From Welwitschia mirabilis (lineage: Eukaryota > Gnetophyta > Gnetopsida > Welwitschiales): 25,482 nt of DNA. Of the stretch, positions 8,646 to 18,990 are shown piece by piece. The translations under genes were made by a program, and so were the position numbers. Below the pieces are notes generated by a model. That model saw only the letters and a program-made list of their open reading frames with translations, was not told the DNA's origin and did not search any database. The stretch covers positions 269,918,452 to 269,943,933 of the forward strand of contig JBOZIK010000001.1 of NCBI GenBank assembly GCA_051453625.1, in the 5' to 3' direction. The number at the start of each line of letters is the position of its first letter. Within the stretch, counting starts at the first letter, position 1.

Positions 8646-11600
8646 GGATTCTTATCTTCTCATATTTTCATCTCAAGAAGAATTTAGACTATTAATTCTA
8701 ACCATCTTAATCTTGGAGATTGGATAAAGCTTGGGAACCTTAAAGCTTGGAACCTTTAGAATATTTGAATCTTCATATTTATTTAAGTATAGTTTATGGT
8801 ATTCACTTCATTATTCTATGGTTCTTGAATTTATAGCCCTTATCTCTTACATTTCAAATAGTCTATGTTTTAAAGTAATTTTAATTGTTATCTTCCTATA
8901 TGATTATTCTTGTATATCATTTAGAATTATTATTTTGTTCATACTTCATACACCTCACATTTGTGTCTTTCACGCTTGTATCACAACTCTTCTTATATAG
9001 CTTAAGTCTTATGATGAGTTCTTGATTTGACTTATTTTGATTATCAACCTTGGCTAATGATATTAAAATACAGGAACTAAAATTAGCCAGGGTAACTAAT
9101 TATTTATAATTTAGAAAGAGATGCTCTTTAAAGTAAGTCTCAAGGGTATGGAACCTAATTTCTAAGATAAACAGAAAAAATGTAACCAATTTACCATTTG
9201 TCCCTTCTAGATTGTGTGAAACTAGTTTACCAAAATTTGTTTAGAGTAATAGTAAAAAATATTAATTAAAAAAGATCCTTAATATTTTTTGTCATTCTTG
9301 ATAGTTTCCTTTCACTTGAGAAACCTTATCATCCCATACCTTTCCATGGATCACACAAGAAATTATGAAGGTATAGTTATCACGTCAAACCTATTGGGCA
9401 GGAAATACTTTAAGGAATGAAACAAAGAGAAGTTAAAGCTAGGTGTCTTCTATGGATTTTTCTCATTTTTGAAAATAATTACCTTAGCATTTCTATAAAT
9501 CCTGAAAGATTGTTATTGATTGCTTTCCTTGTAATATTGTATTTTAAATTATTATTGTATTTAAGCCTTAAGTGATGAATAATGAATATTAGTTATTGTA
9601 TAATAATGCTATTTTATTTTCAAGTTAATAAAGCATGCATGTCATTGATTTATATCAAGAATCCTGCTTATAGATAATTTAATATTTTTATGAAATATTT
9701 AAATGTAATTTTTGTTGATTCCAAATTTAGTTTACTTCCACTATCAAATAAGAATAAATAACATAGGTCTTGTATTTTATAATTATAAACATAGTAAATG
9801 TAGATAATTTTTCTATAAAATTGATTAATGCCCCCACAGTTTGCCATGCCTCTTAGGAAATAGAAAATGTATATACAAATATATTTATGGGTTTTTATAT
9901 CAATAATTCTATTACTCCCCTTTCCACATAACCCTTTTTATTTCCTTAAAAGAGTAGAAGATGAATAATTAGATGCTACATCTTAAATTTATTAGAAATT
10001 ATAATCAATAAAATTGTTGTCATAATTATGAGTAATAAGTGAAGCAAGAGGGACACTTGGGATTTGAACTTATAACCTTTCCCTCAATTCCTTAAACCTT
10101 TTACCACTACACTAGCCAAACTAGAAACTAAAATAAAGAAACGATTAGTAAGTATAGGACTCACTAATAGAAAATGAAATAATAAAGAAAATGTAGTGTG
10201 TTTCTTCCATTCAAATGTCTAAACTATTTATAAAATGCTCTTTTCCCTATAACACACAATCTTAATACTTTTAAAATCTCTCATTCCTCTTACTTTAGTG
10301 CACAACTCTCTTTCCCATATGCATTTTCCTATTGCTTACCGTGTCATCCTTCTATAGTGAATTTATCTTCTTGCAGTGCCTATCATTCTTTTTCTACATA
10401 ATGCAATGATCCACCATCATCATGTCTTCATAGTGATTCTTCTTCTGAAGTGGTTTAATGCCCTCATGTGATTTCTAGTGCATCTTCCTCCTACATAGTG
10501 TGCTTTATCTCCAACATGTCCCTCTCCTTTGCCAGCATGTCCCTTACTTATGTTGCAAATAATTTTTAATGCATCTTATTCTTGTAGCCTACATTTCCCT
10601 CTTATTACACATATTTCTCTCTTAGATGTCTTCTTTCTGCTAAAATAAATTCTTTTTCTTCCCTATGTTTCATCTCTTACAAATACCTCTATCTAGCTGT
10701 GTGTCTCTCTCCTGCGTGGTGTTCTTCAAATGAATTGAAATTCTCCCTTCTTCTAAGATGATTTATTCTTTTCAATCCTAAAATTTCTAAGTACTTCCTC
10801 ATCACAACAACATTACTTACAATTAGCCACTTCATCACCAGATGATCCAATCATAGAAACATATCAAGTCTATACAATGATGCTTAACAATTGAACTATG
10901 CATGGAAAAATCACATTCATGATATACATGTAGAATAAATTTACCCTTAGAAAATGCTTAATTACTAGCTGGTAATGGTATGAGAACAAATGCTGTATCA
11001 GTGCTATTGACCTTATAATGCATGGTGGGATTACCACTCTCCTCCACTTACTTAATGTTAATAAAAAATAAATCAAATCTTTTTATCTCCCCTTATTCAT
11101 ATTTTTGCCTTCTCCTTCCTCTTTAATGATAGTAATTAGTGTTTAAACTAGAATATTACCCACTTCCTAATTAATGATCTCTCCCATCTGTGTGATTCAT
11201 ATGCCCTTAGTCTGTGTGTTTCTCACTTGCCTCCTATTGTTCTTTGCTAATAAATAACCAATGCAATCTTTCCTTATCAACACTAGAGCATGTCAGTAAC
11301 ACATATGCAACTAATACATGTCCCTATTCTTCTTGCTTATGCATCATCCTCTCCTTTGCATCATTGGAAATAATGTTTAAGAACATTTTTATGAAACACA
11401 AATCTCTTATTAGCTAACACCCTAGTAAATGCATTAGCTCCAAATCACAAGTTAACCTATTTAGATTGGTAAATAAACATTACAGTTGTCCTCACTATCC
11501 ATTATATAGGATAGTTATAAAATAGTAACCTAACATAAAGCATAGTTCGAATGGCTGACGAAAGGCAGTTAGGGATATGAATTGGAGGTCTTGGTTTTAA

Positions 11601-12059
11601 CTCCTAGTAATAACATTTTAGTGAATTCCTAGTCATTCTTATAAGTAATTTCATAAATAAAAAGAACAATGGAGTCATAACTTTTTAAATGGATTCACTA
11701 AGGCATAGGACCATACAGTGTCTTATATTTCCACATAATAAAGGTATCAAGCAAAAATGTTAATAGGATTATAATGGTAACACTTACATTCATCTAAAAT
11801 AAATCTAATTAAATTCTATAATATAACCATAATTATAAATTTAGGATCTCCTAAAATTAACTTGAGGATATTTTATAGAATATATATGGCTAGCACTTAT
11901 AGGTTTAGTTAATCTTTCATGGACTTATATAGGTTGATATGAACTTAAGATTAGATTATCTTAATCTTTCTAGATAATTATATATATGAGTATAGATATT
12001 TCTATAAAGTGGATTTCACATAGAGCGAATATGAAATTTTCAATTATAGAAATTTGGGT

Positions 12060-12138
12060 ATTACAATTTGGTATTAGAGTGGTGACTTTGAAGATTTTAG
12101 CTAATGAAATTTTAGGGTATTACATGTTGGTATTAGAG
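12060..12138 (+). repeat. Primer-binding-site-like motifs repeated inside the 5' LTR end
   Basis: ATTACA (12060-12065) with TTGGTATTAGAG (12068-12079), and ATTACA (12119-12124) with TTGGTATTAGAG (12127-12138), repeat the arrangement of the true LTR end and primer site (12210-12232). The units are about 59 and 92 bp long. The 3' LTR has equivalents at 18789-18800, 18843-18854 and 18902-18913, so the repetition was part of the LTR before this insertion. Confidence 0.7.
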
Positions 12139-12218
12139 CTAATTGTAGTTTTTAGATAACTAAAAATTTGATATAGTTATAAGAAGTTTTCAAGTGTGAA
12201 AATTAGGTCATTACAACT

Positions 12219-12232
12219 TTGGTATCAGAGCC
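12219..12232 (+). promoter_or_regulatory. Primer-binding site for initiator-Met tRNA
   Basis: TTGGTATCAGAGCC. It contains TGGTATCAGAGCC, the complement expected for the 3' end of plant initiator-methionine tRNA, and starts three bases after the LTR terminus (12215). It is present after the 5' LTR and absent after the 3' LTR, as required for minus-strand DNA priming. Confidence 0.85.
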
Positions 12233-12442
12233 TAGATTAACGAATTCACTGAGGTTAACTAGTGTTAGGCTTATGAATTCGCTTGGCTTAAATATTTAAG
12301 ATGGGTTTATGATTAACATGACCCCAAGAGAGGTATTTAACTAATTAACTAAAGTTACAACATTAGTAAATCCAGTTAGCAACTTAGTGGATGGGCTTAT
12401 GAGTAAAGTAATGATTGGGAAATTGGCAACTATATCAAGAAG

Positions 12443-12600
12443 ATGATGGTGCAATTTAAGAGGGCTAATCCTCCAACTTTCGAAGGGTTAACAAAACCCA
12501 ATAATTTTGATATAGTTACAAATCCTTAATCAAAGAAAAATGCTACTACCACAACAAAAAAGAATAAAGGTGCTAAGAGAAAAATTACTAACTTTCAAAT
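12443..12600 (+). pseudogene. Gag N-terminal remnant
   Basis: ATG ATG at 12443 opens 'MMVQFKRANPPTFEGL', followed by a short stretch, a TAA and then a lysine-rich 'KKNKGAKRK' stretch. The 'F.r..PPtF.G' pattern is what Ty3/Gypsy Gag proteins show just before the conserved D-P...W segment; that segment is missing here. The position, about 210 bp after the primer-binding site, is right for gag. The rest of Gag is not recognisable. It could also be a chance resemblance over about 12 residues. Confidence 0.45.
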
Positions 12601-14739
12601 AGTTATAACTAATTATTTAGTATTTAATCATTTTATAATATTCCTTCTTAGCAGTTATTAATCATATAGTTATTCTTTCACATTTTATTTTCTTATTTTG
12701 AATGAATTTATACCCTTTAAAATGTCAGCTTTTACAAGGAAAAGAATTTTCCTAAGAGAATTCATTTCAAGTTCTCAATTAATAAGTATTGGATTTGAAA
12801 GAGTTGTTTGGGATTCTAAGAAAAATAGATAACTTATAGATCTCTTCTTGATCACTTCAAAGAAGAGTTAAGTGGATTTTTAGGGGATGAACCCTTTGAA
12901 GATTTTACATTTCAAAGTCTATTTCCAATGGTACTCTTAAGGATTCACTATCTTAAAAAGGATTTAGCATCTCTAGTCATGTTCTCTTTCCTATATATCT
13001 GATGAGCTGTGATGGACTGCAGTTCTTGTCCACCTTAAATAATGGAGATTTAGACAAGGAACTCCAAGATTTACCTAGATCATATCTTGGGTGATTACAT
13101 TATCAATCACAATCTATTGACATCATTAAAAAGCCCCTATGACCTTAAAAATACTTATGCTGATAAAACAAATTACACTTATTATCTCAAGGATACATGA
13201 TAATAAATGAATTACCACATAATTACACTTATGTTACAAGGTGATATATGTCAAAACAGTTCTAAGTTATGATGTGGAGTTATCTAAATCTCTTCTATTT
13301 TTTATTTGTCACTTACTTGTAGTAAATAAACTTACAACTTTTATATTGGCCTATTCAAACTTAGTTAATCACTTGTAGCTTCTCTATCTATGACATGCAC
13401 TCCATTCCTCTATTTTTGAAACTTCAAAAACTTGAGACCTATACCTACAATCTATTATAACTTAGCCTTTCAAGTGGATAGTGGTCCAGGACTGATACCT
13501 ATCAGCACTTATGAAATTATTCTTGTAGATTGAGTAATACCTATATGCAAGCATAAATTTACCTATGACATGGTAATCGTATGGGTTAACATTTTAGCTT
13601 ATCTTGGTAGCTTATATACCATTATTAACAAATCTATAAATAAACCTGTGTCTTAGCAATTTATCATATTTCTTAACTAGCTATTTATACTAATCAAGCC
13701 CTATTTCTTAATCACCTTGGGCTACACATTATAATCCTTAACTACATGATAAATCTTAGCTAGCTAATCTTATGATTATATGGTTAAAGTATATAATCTT
13801 GTTTAGATGGAATATGCATATAGGCATTCAACTTTATAGGGTTAAACTTTGCACACTATCATTTAATTTGAAAGCTCTTTCATATTTACTTCTTCTATGC
13901 TTGCATAATGTTGGCCTAGCTCTAAGCTCTTATTTATGCTTAAATAAATATATTAATATTGTATTTACTTATTAATAGTATCCTCTATAGCTATCCCATG
14001 TATTTTCCTTGGCTAAATTTTAAACTTTGAGCATATTATACACATTTTATCTTTGACTTATTAGGCTTTAGAGTGGTACATGATACATACTAATCCTTTG
14101 AAGTGGAAGTACAACTACATTATAGAAGTGCCAAAGAGGCATTAAAAGAAGTGTATAATAAAGGAGTATAAAGTGAAATAAATCTACAATTTTTAAGTTA
14201 AGGTTTGATAAATTTCTACATAACATCTTTGGAGGTGAATGTCACAATTTGAAGTGAGAGATTGTTATCTTACAATACTTGATTTTACAATTTGAATTTA
14301 ATAGTCCAAGATGTTTTTTGGTTTGTGTTGAAGCGAGGAGGACATTGAGATATTATGACATATGAAATTGAATTGATTTAACAAACCTATAAGTATGTCC
14401 AACTACTATGTGCTTAGAAATCCTTTGCAAAAGCAATTATGTGATCTTTATCTAACCTATCATGAAGATCTTCTAGTTCACAATGCTTTTCATAATCAAG
14501 TAAGCTTTATGACCTTAGAAAATGAGGAAGAGTGAAAGTTCATGTATAGTAAAAGATTTCTTAGTAACTGGAAGTTGATATACATATATAGTACAACCTT
14601 AAAAAGCATATGCTATGAAATCAAGTAAAGAGTAGAGGAAGGATAGAATTTCTAAAGGCTTAAGAATTCCAGACATAAGAGATGATTGGTGCAATCATAA
14701 TGATTAAGTACCAAGCCTTTAGACAACATTCCAAATTAT

Positions 14740-14749
14740 NNNNNNNNNN
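14740..14749. other. Assembly gap, 10 N
   Basis: Ten N within the internal region of the LARD-like element, shortly before the polypurine tract. Confidence 0.95.
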
Positions 14750-14858
14750 AGGATAAATTTAACTTTATAAGCACACTGATTTGGAGAGATAGAAAGAGAG
14801 ACTAGTTAATAATTTCAAATAGATGCTTGTAGTTTAAGCTTTGAGGATGAAACTTCTT

Positions 14859-14872
14859 AAGGGATAGAAGAA
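14859..14872 (+). promoter_or_regulatory. Polypurine tract of the LARD-like element (degenerate)
   Basis: AAGGGATAGAAGAA lies directly before the LTR start TGTCATGTCC. One pyrimidine interrupts the purine run. The upstream phrase 'ttgaggatgaaacttctt' is typical of the region before the 3' LTR in Del/Tekay-type elements. This site would prime plus-strand DNA. Confidence 0.7.
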
Positions 14873-15325
14873 TGTCATGTCCAGATCTTTAAGGTTCGAG
14901 AACTTTATATATAATTCTTAATGTCATAAGCTAGTTTAATTATTATATGTATTTATTTTAATTTTCCCAGTGGTATAATTTTTATTAAGAAAACTTTATG
15001 CAATAATCCTTTGCATTTTTAATTATTGCCTTCTCAAAATTTTAGTGATTTAATTATCATAGCTAAATCATTTTATTTTGGAAAATAGTTTTTATATAGT
15101 TCTAAAACTTACTAGTTATAAGAATTATTTTAATTTACATGTGAAGAATCATTATTATTATTATTATGATATTGAAATGCCTAGTGGCCTGACAAGGGTT
15201 ACAAAATTTTCACCACTTCCACGTACCACTTCCATCACTTCAACACCTCCCACCACTTCCACACACCACTTCTTCTACCTCTACCACTCCTTTAAGGTGT
15301 CTTTTCATCATCCTACACTTTCTAC

Positions 15326-15333
15326 TATAAATA
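15326..15333 (+). promoter_or_regulatory. TATA box, 3' LTR of the LARD-like element
   Basis: TATAAATA within 'tctactataaataggatc', the counterpart of the 5' LTR box. It could in principle drive transcription into the flank at 18991, but no activity is shown. Confidence 0.45.
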
Positions 15334-16769
15334 GGATCTTTCTCATCTCATATTTCCATCTTGAGAAAAGTTTAGACTATTAATTCTTACCATCTTAAGC
15401 TTTGAGCTTAGATAAATCTTGGGAACCTTGAAGCTTGAAACCTTCAAAATCTTCAAATATTCATATTTATTCGGGTATGGTTTGTGGTATTCACTCCATT
15501 GTTCTATGGTTTTTGAATTTATACCCTTATCTCTGACATTTTAAATAGTCTATGTTTTGAAGTAATCTTAATTGTTATTTCCATATCTGATTATTCTTGC
15601 ATATCATTTAGAATGTTCATACTTCATACACCTTGTATTTGTGCCTCTCATGCCTATTTCACGACCCTTTTCATCTGGCCCAAGTTTGGTGACAAGTTCT
15701 TGATTTGAGTTGTTTTGGTTATTAGCCTTGACTAATGATCTTAAAATGAAGGAACTAAAACTGGTCAGGATAACCAATTGTTTGGACTTCAGAGAGAGAT
15801 GCTCTCTAAAGAAAGTCCCAAAGTTGTGGGACCAAACTTCTAGGATAAATAGAGAAAATGTGATCAATTTATGATTTGTCCCTCCTAGATTATGTGTAAT
15901 TAGTTTACCAAAATCTATTTGAAGTAATAGTAAAAGTAGATTAATTAAAAAGAAGCCTTGGTCTTTCTGGTCATTCTTGATATTTCCCTTTCATTTGAAA
16001 AACCTTATCATTTCATACCTTGCCATAGACAATACTGGGAACTGTGAAGGTATAGTTTTCACACCATGCTTATTATGTAGGAAACACTTCAAGGAATGAG
16101 GTAGAGAAAAGTTAAAGCTGGGTGTCTTTTATCTATTTTTCTCATTTTTAAAAATACTTACCTTGGCATTTCTGTAAATCCTAGAAGATTGCTATTGGTT
16201 GCTTTCCTTGTAACCTTGCATCTGAAATTATCATTAGCCTTAAGTGATGAAGAAGGAATATTAGTTCTTGTATAATAGTGTTGTCTTATTTTCAAGTTAA
16301 TAAAGCATGCATCTATTTGATTTATATCAAGAATCCTATTTATAGATAATTTAATATTTTTATGAAATATTTAAATGATAGCATTAATTTCTGTTAATTC
16401 TCAATTTAGTTTACTTCTACTATCAAAGAAGCATAGACAATATAGGGGCTGTATTTTATAATTATAACCACAACAAATATAGATAATTTTTCTATAAAGA
16501 TGATTAGTGCCCTCATAGCTTTCCATGCTGCTTAGGAAATAGAGAATTTATATACAAATATGTCTATTAGTCTTTATATCAAGAATTTTGTTATCCCCCC
16601 TTTCCACATGACCCTTTCTAGTTCCTTAAAAGAGTAGAAGATAAATCATTGGATGCTACATCTTAAATTTATTAGAAATTATAAATTCAAACCTATGACC
16701 TTTCCCTTAATTCCTTCGATCTCTTACCACTACACCCATTTTGGCATTGAAGATGATTTCAGATACACA

Positions 16770-17175
16770 AGATTTCTAGCACGCCTTCATCCTGCGCAGC
16801 ACGCTCCATCTCCAACGCGTCCCTCTCCTTTGCCAGCGCATCCCTCATTCCTGCTGCAAATCATTTCCAGCGCATCTTATCCTCGTAGCATACGTTTCCC
16901 TGCTGCTGTACATCTCGCTCTACTGGGCATCTCCTTTCTGCCAGCGTGAACTCTCTTTCTTCCTTGCGTTTCATCTCCTGCGAACACCTCCTTCTAGCTG
17001 CGCCCCTCCCCTGTGTAGTGTTCTTCACATGCGTCAAAATTCGCCCTCCTTAATTTATCCTTCTCCATCCCAAAATTGCCAAGTGCTTCCTCATCACAAT
17101 GACGTTACGTACAATTCGCCGTACCATCGCCAGATGATCCAATCATAGAAGCATTTCAAGTCCGTACAACGATGC
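16770..17175 (+). other. CpG-rich block in the 3' LTR
   Basis: A hand count gives about 23 CpG in roughly 400 bases, far above the rest of this AT-rich window. The block is C/T-rich on the plus strand (for example 'ccaacgcgtccctctcc', 'gacgttacgtac'). The aligned 5' LTR block at about 10470-10890 has one CpG, with TG or CA at nearly all the other positions. Confidence 0.8.
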
Positions 17176-17388
17176 TTGATGATTGAACTACACTTGAAAA
17201 AACTAACACCTGTGATATTCACATGGTAATGGTATGAGAACAACTGCTATATTAGGGCTATTAACCTTATGATGCATGTTGAGTTTACCACTCTCCTCCA
17301 CATACCTTAACTTTGATAAAAAATTAATCACATATTTTTAGTGCTTCTTCTTCATGTTTGTGCCTTTTCCGTCCTCTTCAATGATAGC

Positions 17389-18085
17389 NNNNNNNNNNNN
17401 NNNNNNNNNNNNNNNNNNNNNNNNNNNNNNNNNNNNNNNNNNNNNNNNNNNNNNNNNNNNNNNNNNNNNNNNNNNNNNNNNNNNNNNNNNNNNNNNNNNN
17501 NNNNNNNNNNNNNNNNNNNNNNNNNNNNNNNNNNNNNNNNNNNNNNNNNNNNNNNNNNNNNNNNNNNNNNNNNNNNNNNNNNNNNNNNNNNNNNNNNNNN
17601 NNNNNNNNNNNNNNNNNNNNNNNNNNNNNNNNNNNNNNNNNNNNNNNNNNNNNNNNNNNNNNNNNNNNNNNNNNNNNNNNNNNNNNNNNNNNNNNNNNNN
17701 NNNNNNNNNNNNNNNNNNNNNNNNNNNNNNNNNNNNNNNNNNNNNNNNNNNNNNNNNNNNNNNNNNNNNNNNNNNNNNNNNNNNNNNNNNNNNNNNNNNN
17801 NNNNNNNNNNNNNNNNNNNNNNNNNNNNNNNNNNNNNNNNNNNNNNNNNNNNNNNNNNNNNNNNNNNNNNNNNNNNNNNNNNNNNNNNNNNNNNNNNNNN
17901 NNNNNNNNNNNNNNNNNNNNNNNNNNNNNNNNNNNNNNNNNNNNNNNNNNNNNNNNNNNNNNNNNNNNNNNNNNNNNNNNNNNNNNNNNNNNNNNNNNNN
18001 NNNNNNNNNNNNNNNNNNNNNNNNNNNNNNNNNNNNNNNNNNNNNNNNNNNNNNNNNNNNNNNNNNNNNNNNNNNNNNNNNNNNN
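17389..18085. other. Assembly gap, 697 N, inside the 3' LTR
   Basis: The flanks align to the 5' LTR at 11126-11133 and from 11213. Only 79 bases (11134-11212) lie between those points in the 5' copy, so the N run is about 618 longer than the LTR would need. Confidence 0.95.
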
Positions 18086-18788
18086 TATGCATTTCTCACT
18101 TGTCTGCCAATGTTTTTCTCTAGAAAATAACTAATGCAATCTTCCCTTATTAATGCCAGAGCATCTCAGTAAAACATATGCAACTAACCTATGTCTCTAT
18201 TCTTCTTGCCTGTGCGTCATTCTCCCCTTTGCACCATTAGAAATAACGTTTAAGAAAACTTTTATGAAATGCAGATCCCCTATTAGCTAACACCTCATTA
18301 AATGCATTAGCTACCAATCATAAGTTACCCTCTTCAGATCAATAAATAAACATTACAGTTGCCCTCACCACCCTTTATATAGGATAGTTGCGAAATAGTG
18401 ATCCAATGTAAAGCATAGTTTGAATGGTTGACAAAAGGTAGTTAGGGATATGAATTGGAGACCTTGTTTTCTAATCCTAGTAATAACATTTTAGTGGACT
18501 CCTAGTCATTCTTACAAGTAATTCATAAATAAAAAGAATAAAGAAGCCGTAACTTTTTAAATGGGTCCATTGAGGAATAGGACCATCTAGTGTCTTATAT
18601 TTTTACATAGTAAAGATATGAGAATATTTTATATAAGATATATGGCTAGCTCTTGTAACTTTATTTAATCTTTCATGGACTTATATAAGTTGATATAAAC
18701 TCAAGATTAGACGATCTTAATCTTTTAGGCCAATTATATATATATATATAGATAGGTACAGATATTTCTATAAAGTAGGTCTCACATT

Positions 18789-18913
18789 TTAGTATTAGAG
18801 TGAATATGAAATTTTCAATTGTAGTAATTTGGGTATTATAATTTGGTATCAAGGTGACGACTTTGAAGTTTTTAACTAATGAAATTTTAAGGTGTCACAT
18901 TTTGATATCAGAG
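18789..18913 (+). repeat. Primer-binding-site-like motifs repeated inside the 3' LTR end
   Basis: TTAGTATTAGAG (18789-18800), TTGGTATCAAGG (18843-18854) and TTGATATCAGAG (18902-18913), each after a t/c-a-c-a or tataa phrase, match the repeated motifs of the 5' LTR. The fourth, genuine site is absent after 18990, as expected for a 3' LTR. Confidence 0.65.
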
Positions 18914-18990
18914 TTAATTGTAGTTCTTAACTGATTGAAACTTGGATATAGCTAGAAGAAATTTTTAAGCGCAAAAATCAGGTCATTACA

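Larger units (their letters stand above)
8461..12215 (+). mobile_element. 5' LTR of the LARD-like element, 5'-truncated
   Basis: Co-linear with 15148-18990: the (ATT)n run before 'gatattgaaatg', the CCACTTCCA-rich stretch, the TATA box, 'gcatgcatgtcattgatttatatcaagaatcc', the C/T-rich block at about 10470-10880 and the U5 end all match. The first ~278 bases of the LTR (3' LTR 14873-15150) are absent, because LTR B lies directly to the left. It ends ATTACA at 12210-12215, just before the primer-binding site. Short ORFs here (8489-8695, 8731-9000, 10870-11076, 11214-11417) are chance frames within LTR sequence. Confidence 0.8.
12216..14872 (+). other. Internal region of the LARD-like element, largely non-coding
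   Basis: Apart from a gag scrap near the left end, no reading frame matches pol domains that I know. I looked for RT, RNase H, integrase zinc-finger/DDE and chromodomain patterns in the open stretches and saw none. The sequence is AT-rich with stops in all frames. Short ORFs such as 13772-13975 have no recognisable content. A decayed coding region too far gone to read by eye is possible. Confidence 0.6.
8461..18990 (+). mobile_element. LARD-like Ty3/Gypsy-type element with ~4.1-kb LTRs
   Basis: Two long direct repeats (8461-12215 and 14873-18990) bracket a 2,657-bp internal region. A primer-binding site follows the first and a purine-rich tract precedes the second, which shows they are LTRs rather than a segmental duplication. 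The 3' LTR has canonical TGT...ACA ends. The PPT context 'ttgaggatgaaacttctt' recalls the 3' end of Del/Tekay-type Gypsy elements. The internal region has no recognisable protease, RT, integrase or chromodomain. Long LTRs around a short, non-coding interior is the layout called LARD (large retrotransposon derivative). The bases after the 3' LTR are tagga; the matching left target site is not in the window. Confidence 0.75.
14873..18990 (+). mobile_element. 3' LTR of the LARD-like element, complete
   Basis: Starts TGTCATGTCCAGATC just after the polypurine tract and ends GGTCATTACA, giving TGT...ACA ends. The span is 4,118 positions including 697 N. From about 15148 it matches the 5' LTR. It has a deletion of about 45 bases near 16687 relative to 10009-10070, lacks more of 10140-10470, and is richer in CpG than the 5' copy in the central block. 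The ORFs at 15078-15383, 15604-15867 and 16653-16949 lie entirely within it and have no protein-family signature. Confidence 0.8.

Noticed and set aside
8731-9000. 89-codon hydrophobic ORF
   Set aside because: Within the 5' LTR. The matching 3' LTR segment is disrupted, and hydrophobic content is expected from T-rich sequence.
12219-12232. Possible tRNA gene because of tRNA-complementary sequence
   Set aside because: Only the short complement of a tRNA 3' end is present. There is no cloverleaf, and the location after an LTR explains it as a primer site.
16653-16949. 98-codon plus-strand ORF with proline-rich translation
   Set aside because: It lies in the CpG/CT-rich part of the 3' LTR. The 5' LTR counterpart is not open, and the translation has no domain. 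It is a compositional effect.
17338-18130. Four ORFs of about 246-260 codons on both strands across the N run
   Set aside because: Almost all residues come from N; the real bases contribute only a few codons at each end. They are gap artefacts. The same applies to the 85-codon frame at 859-1116.
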